NCBI RefSeq assembly: GCF_900103165.1
Contig: NZ_FNKY01000001.1
Coordinates: 3,348,001 to 3,412,000 of the forward strand
DNA from: Nitrosospira multiformis
GTDB taxonomy: Bacteria; Pseudomonadota; Gammaproteobacteria; Burkholderiales; Nitrosomonadaceae
Direction of reading: 5' to 3'
Length of the DNA: 64,000 nucleotides
In this document: positions 60,068 to 64,000 of the stretch, piece by piece
Layout of the letters: each line of letters opens with the position of its first letter
Position numbering within the stretch: position 1 is the first letter of the stretch
Notes under the pieces: generated by a model
Told to the model about the DNA's origin: nothing
The model's input: only the letters and a program-made list of their open reading frames with translations
The model's database searches: none
Program-made: the position numbers and the translations under genes

Positions 60068-61600
60068 ATGGCGACGGACGGTATTTCAGAGAAAGGCGTG
60101 GATGAATCACTCGGCAGAGTAGAGACGGAGACGAAACTCGTTGAGGAGCGCCGCACTAAGCTGACTTTGCTGCGTGAAACAGGTAACGCCTTTCCCAATG
60201 ATTTTCGCCGCGAAGATTTCTCATCCGACCTTTATCGGCAATATGGCGAGCACGATAACGAAACGCTGGAAGCAACACCCAGGCTCGTGACCATTGCGGG
60301 ACGCATGGTATTGAAGCGGGTGATGGGCAAAGCAAGCTTCGCCACACTCCAGGATATGAGTGGGCGCATCCAGCTTTACATCACCAATGATATTACCGGC
60401 GCGGAGGTACATGAAGCTTTCAAGCATTATGACCTCGGCGATATACTGGGTGCTCAAGGCACGCTCTTCAAAACCCGGACTGGCGAGCTTTCGGTGCGCG
60501 TCACAACTCTGCGCTTGCTGACCAAGTCCTTACGCCCCTTGCCAGAAAAATTTCACGGTCTGACCGACCAGGAACAGAAATACCGCCAGCGTTATCTCGA
60601 TCTGATCACGAACGAAAATACCCGCAAGGTCTTTATCACGCGATCCAGAATCATCCAGTCCATTCGCGAATTTTTTACAGCGGATGGTTATCTGGAAGTG
60701 GAAACACCGATGATGCATCCTATCCCCGGTGGCGCGACGGCACGGCCTTTTGTCACTTACCACAATACGCTGGACATGCAATTGTATCTCCGCATCGCGC
60801 CGGAGCTATATTTGAAGCGTCTGGTGGTCGGTGGAATGGAAAAAGTATTTGAGATCAATCGCAATTTCCGTAACGAGGGCATCTCTACCCGGCACAATCC
60901 CGAATTCACCATGCTTGAATTTTATGAAGCTTATCGGGATTACACCTATCTGATGGATTTCACGGAAACCATGCTGCGGGAAATAGCGACAAAAGTTTTA
61001 GGCGCCACTAATATAACGTATCAGGGACGGGAAATCGATCTGGCACAACCGTTCGCACGCCTTACCATTACCCAGGCAATCCAGAAATTTCACCCGGAAT
61101 ATACCGATGCGCAACTCGGTGATCGCGCATTCCTGGTCAGCAAGTTGCGGGCGCTTGGCATTACTCACAAAACGGGGGATGGTATCGGTGGCCTGCAGCT
61201 ATCGTTATTTGACGAAACCACCGAGCATTTACTATTCGAGCCAACTTTTATCGTTGATTACCCGGCGGAAGTCTCACCGCTTGCACGGCGCAATGATGTC
61301 AATCCTGAGATAACTGACCGGTTCGAGCTCTATATCGCTGGACGCGAAATCGCAAACGGCTTTTCCGAATTGAATGATTCCGAGGATCAGGCAGCACGCT
61401 TCCAGGAACAAGCCAGTGCCAAGGAAGCAGGCGATGCCGAAGCAATGCATTACGACGCCGATTACATCCGCGCACTGGAATACGGCCTGCCCCCTACCGC
61501 GGGCGAAGGTATCGGCATAGACCGCCTGGTAATGCTGTTCACCGATAGCCCTAGTATTCGAGACGTCATCCTGTTCCCGCAATTGCGGCAGGAAGACTGA
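60068..61600 (+). CDS. lysS: lysyl-tRNA synthetase, class II
   Basis: Charges tRNA-Lys. About 510 residues: OB-fold anticodon-binding domain (roughly 60-160, '[20 protein letters not shown]'), then the class II catalytic domain with motif 2 '[20 protein letters not shown]' and motif 3 '[20 protein letters not shown]'. The lysine pocket region '[15 protein letters not shown]' is present. I choose ATG 60068, with AGGAGG four bases upstream, over GTG 60065. It is cotranscribed with prfB. Confidence 0.97.
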   Translation: MATDGISEKGVDESLGRVETETKLVEERRTKLTLLRETGNAFPNDFRREDFSSDLYRQYGEHDNETLEATPRLVTIAGRMVLKRVMGKASFATLQDMSGRIQLYITNDITGAEVHEAFKHYDLGDILGAQGTLFKTRTGELSVRVTTLRLLTKSLRPLPEKFHGLTDQEQKYRQRYLDLITNENTRKVFITRSRIIQSIREFFTADGYLEVETPMMHPIPGGATARPFVTYHNTLDMQLYLRIAPELYLKRLVVGGMEKVFEINRNFRNEGISTRHNPEFTMLEFYEAYRDYTYLMDFTETMLREIATKVLGATNITYQGREIDLAQPFARLTITQAIQKFHPEYTDAQLGDRAFLVSKLRALGITHKTGDGIGGLQLSLFDETTEHLLFEPTFIVDYPAEVSPLARRNDVNPEITDRFELYIAGREIANGFSELNDSEDQAARFQEQASAKEAGDAEAMHYDADYIRALEYGLPPTAGEGIGIDRLVMLFTDSPSIRDVILFPQLRQED

Positions 61601-61733
61601 AGACAACATGCCTGAATCTGCTCCGCCTGTATGTTGACATACTTTTTCGATAATCCAGGATTTTTACCAAATCGACCCTGTTTTTGACGTTTCCCAAGCA
61701 TCCTGCTCTATAGCAGAAATATTTTGGCGATCA

Positions 61734-62732
61734 TCAATGCCTGTCACAATAACCATTATCCTGAAACCAGGTCATCGCATCTTCAAGCGCCTCCACCGCG
61801 GGGCGATAGCGATAACCCAGCACCCGTACAGCTTTTTCGCTGGAGTAAAACATCATTTTCTTTGCCATGCGCAAACTATCCACCGTCGCACGCGGCTCAA
61901 CATTCGTCACCATTGCCATTTTTTCCATTAGCCAGGCAGCGGGTAAAATCATCTGGACGGGAATATTGAATCGCTTTGTCCGCTTGCCTCTAATCTCATC
62001 GATTGCCTGTAGTATTTGCAGTAAAGTCATATTTTCACCGCCCAGGATATAGCGCTCCCCCGATTTTCCATGCGTATGAGCCAGCAGATGACCATATGCG
62101 ATGTCATCGGCATGGGCGACATTCAAACCGGTATTTACGTACGCCGGCATCCGGCCACATAAGGTGTCAACCACGATACGTCCTGTCGGCGTGGGTTTGA
62201 TGTCGCGCGGCCCTATCGGCGTAGACGGATTGACGATAACCAGCGGCAGCTTATGCTCATCGGTAATCCGCTGAACAATCTGTTCCGCCATGAACTTAGA
62301 CCGCTTATAGTGCCCGGTCATCGACCCAAGACTGGAAGGCGTGTCTTCGGTGGCGGAGGTCCCATCCTGATGCGTTCCCAGCGTTGCCACGCTGCTGGTG
62401 TATATCATGCGATTGATTCCGGCCTCCGCTGCTGCGAGTATCAGCGCCTCGGTTCCTTTGACATTGATGTCATACATGGTTTCGGGATTCGGCACCCATA
62501 GGCGGTAATCCGCGGCAACATGAAACAAACTATCGCAACCAGTAACCGCGCGCTTCAACGATGGAGCGGAACGTAAATCACCTTCGGAAATTTCAACAGG
62601 TAACTTATGAAGATTTCTCCGATCACTTCCCGGCCTGACCAGGCACCGCACTTCGTGGCCGGCGTCCAGTAAACAGCGCGCGACCGCCGAACCAACAAAG
62701 CCGTTTGCGCCTGTAACCAATGATTTCATCAT
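61734..62732 (-). CDS. hpnA: NAD-dependent epimerase, hopanoid-associated HpnA type
   Basis: An extended short-chain dehydrogenase of about 332 residues. Rossmann motif 'SLVTGANGFVGSAVA', catalytic Y-x-x-x-K in 'HYKRSKFMAEQIV', 'IYTSSVATLG' and 'VNPSTPIGPRDIKPTPTGRI', a run typical of the hopanoid-associated sugar epimerase group. The start is ATG 62732 with AAAGG six bases upstream. No squalene-hopene cyclase or other hpn gene is in the window, so the role in hopanoid side-chain synthesis is by family. Confidence 0.85.
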   Translation of the reverse strand: MMKSLVTGANGFVGSAVARCLLDAGHEVRCLVRPGSDRRNLHKLPVEISEGDLRSAPSLKRAVTGCDSLFHVAADYRLWVPNPETMYDINVKGTEALILAAAEAGINRMIYTSSVATLGTHQDGTSATEDTPSSLGSMTGHYKRSKFMAEQIVQRITDEHKLPLVIVNPSTPIGPRDIKPTPTGRIVVDTLCGRMPAYVNTGLNVAHADDIAYGHLLAHTHGKSGERYILGGENMTLLQILQAIDEIRGKRTKRFNIPVQMILPAAWLMEKMAMVTNVEPRATVDSLRMAKKMMFYSSEKAVRVLGYRYRPAVEALEDAMTWFQDNGYCDRH

Positions 62733-62917
62733 ACTCAACCTTTCTTCAGCTCCCGAATTGACCCAAGAGCCTATAAGCCGCGATTGCTTGGATGCCACAT
62801 GCCGCAAATACTCAATTCGACCCTATAACCGGCAAAAGAGGGCGTATATCAAACAAGAATCGTTAAACCGGGGGACTCGACGATATCCACGATCCGGCAT
62901 CAGAATAAGCACGTTCA

Positions 62918-64000
62918 TCAGTCAGCGGGGCGCGTTGCAAGGTGCTTCTCCACATCTTCTTTGCTGAAACCTAAGGCGGCAGCCACACGATCAGCATGGC
63001 TGACCCGGGACACACCTGGAACCAAACGATAAGTCGGGCCTTGAGGCAAGAATTCACCCTGCAGGTAACGGCCAATTCCCTTGTTCTGCAAGCGCTCGCA
63101 TAGCTCGTGATTATGGGTAACAAGTAATGTGCTTGCTCCAAGCTTGTGAAAGCCTGCAAGGACATATTCGGAAAGCTCCAACTTCTCCTCGAACGTTGTT
63201 CCTTCCGACAGCTCATCCAGTACAACGAGACTGCGCGCCGTGGAGTTGAAGAATATCTCGCGTGTACGCTTCAATTCATGGCCGAAGCGGCCCATCCCTT
63301 CATCCAATCGGCCCGGATCCGGCACCTGGTAAAAAATATGCTCCGCGAGTACCAGCTGTGCGGTAGCTGCGGGGATGTAACAACCGATCTGGCCCAATAA
63401 CTGAATCTGGACTACGGTTTTACAATAGGCCGTCTTGCCACCGCTGTTAGGTCCCGTGATAACCAGCAACCGTCCTTTATCATCAAGCAGTATATCGTTC
63501 GGCACGTAGTCCGGATTCGTGCCGGCAAGTAGCGGATTTCTCGCTTCCGTAACGCTGAGGGAATGCCGCTCGCATTCGACTATCTCTGGCAGCACCATCT
63601 TTCCGCCAAAGGCAAGCGAGTAGCGATGAAACGATACGATTTCGTCAATCATACCCAACGCATCCAGTGCGCGCGCCAATTCCGGGCTCTGCTTGAACAG
63701 CTTGCGCAATGGATAGATAACGGAATCGCGATCGGATGCCGCGATTGCGAGCAGGAGGACGGGCAGAACCGGCACAGCCAGCACGAGTATCCCGTATCCC
63801 AGATAAGCAATTCCGAAACTGGCGAGCATACTCTGGAAGAAATAAAGCGCTACGCCAAGCACCGCCAATGTTAACAGCATTGGAAGCGGCTTGATAATCG
63901 ATGGTGTGAAGCGCGGAACGGGTAAAAAACGCGGTTTCTCCTCCCGCGTCTTGAACTTTCCTTCTACAGGATAAACGGGTCCCCGCATCAGGGAGTAAAT
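62918..64000 (-). CDS. membrane-anchored MutS-like ATPase (5' end outside window)
   Basis: The frame is open to the window edge; the ATG at 63988 may be internal. Two hydrophobic segments ('LLTLAVLGVALYFFQSMLAS' and 'GILVLAVPVLPVLLLAIAA') precede a MutS domain V ATPase: Walker A GPNSGGKT, Walker B 'SLVVLDELSEGTTFEE', H-loop 'LLVTHNHELCERL'. It lacks the mismatch-recognition domains visible in true MutS. This resembles the small group of membrane-linked MutS-related ATPases of unknown role. It is separated from hpnA by 185 bases on the same strand. Confidence 0.85.
   Translation of the reverse strand: MYSLMRGPVYPVEGKFKTREEKPRFLPVPRFTPSIIKPLPMLLTLAVLGVALYFFQSMLASFGIAYLGYGILVLAVPVLPVLLLAIAASDRDSVIYPLRKLFKQSPELARALDALGMIDEIVSFHRYSLAFGGKMVLPEIVECERHSLSVTEARNPLLAGTNPDYVPNDILLDDKGRLLVITGPNSGGKTAYCKTVVQIQLLGQIGCYIPAATAQLVLAEHIFYQVPDPGRLDEGMGRFGHELKRTREIFFNSTARSLVVLDELSEGTTFEEKLELSEYVLAGFHKLGASTLLVTHNHELCERLQNKGIGRYLQGEFLPQGPTYRLVPGVSRVSHADRVAAALGFSKEDVEKHLATRPAD

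Overview
This 64 kb window looks like a chromosomal segment of a betaproteobacterium, most likely an ammonia oxidiser of the Nitrosospira/Nitrosomonas group. The basis is inference from gene content: a fructokinase / sucrose-phosphate synthase-phosphatase / sucrose synthase operon, a tandem cphA-cphA' cyanophycin locus with its ABC transporter and DUF1854 partner, a hopanoid-type sugar epimerase, and a base composition that by eye is a little above 50% G+C. No rRNA, tRNA, CRISPR array, prophage or intact insertion sequence was recognised.

Layout. 1-9133: housekeeping and stress genes. These are a Nudix hydrolase cut by the window edge, an unplaced peptidoglycan-binding-like protein, grpE-dnaK-dnaJ on the minus strand with two clear sigma-32 type promoters, purB, a glutathione S-transferase-like protein, and mnmA with a NudJ-like Nudix gene. 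9134-14330: a 190 bp element with 20 bp inverted ends, then icd, a bidirectional terminator, a cold-shock gene, clpS-clpA, a second bidirectional terminator and a dodecin. 14575-18177: a 1200-residue repetitive beta-solenoid-like membrane protein of unknown function. 18653-27453: the cyanophycin block (cphA, cphA', DUF1854 protein, ABC transporter), interrupted by a 188 bp MITE-like element. 27619-32157: an EamA-type exporter and an overlapping ovoB-ovoA pair for ovothiol synthesis. 32601-42738: accessory envelope and unknown genes (a lipoprotein plus a DUF3047 protein, an epoxide-hydrolase-like enzyme, an Slp lipoprotein, a lone TIR-like protein, a RidA protein, a class C serine hydrolase with membrane tail). 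43137-48584: the sucrose operon. 48881-54188: ubiE, a DUF971 protein, an FAD oxidoreductase with an unresolved start, a DUF1269 membrane protein, and the glutathione-dependent formaldehyde pair adhC-fghA. 54406-54829: a decayed IS3-type transposase. 55203-58422: three coupled exported or membrane genes headed by a TPR-metallopeptidase. 58955-64000: prfB with its programmed frameshift, lysS, a HpnA-like epimerase and a membrane-anchored MutS-like ATPase cut by the window edge.

How the parts fit. Many genes concern protein quality control (GrpE/DnaK/DnaJ, ClpS/ClpA), storage of nitrogen (cyanophycin) and carbon (sucrose), and defence against oxidants and electrophiles (ovothiol, GST, formaldehyde oxidation). 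Several operons show translational coupling by 4-base overlaps: pfkB/sps, ABC/DUF1854, ovoA/ovoB, and the TPR-peptidase with its downstream membrane gene. The least understood parts are the 1200-residue protein, the 55-58 kb exported cluster, the lone TIR protein, the lipoprotein/DUF3047 pair and the two short inverted-repeat elements.
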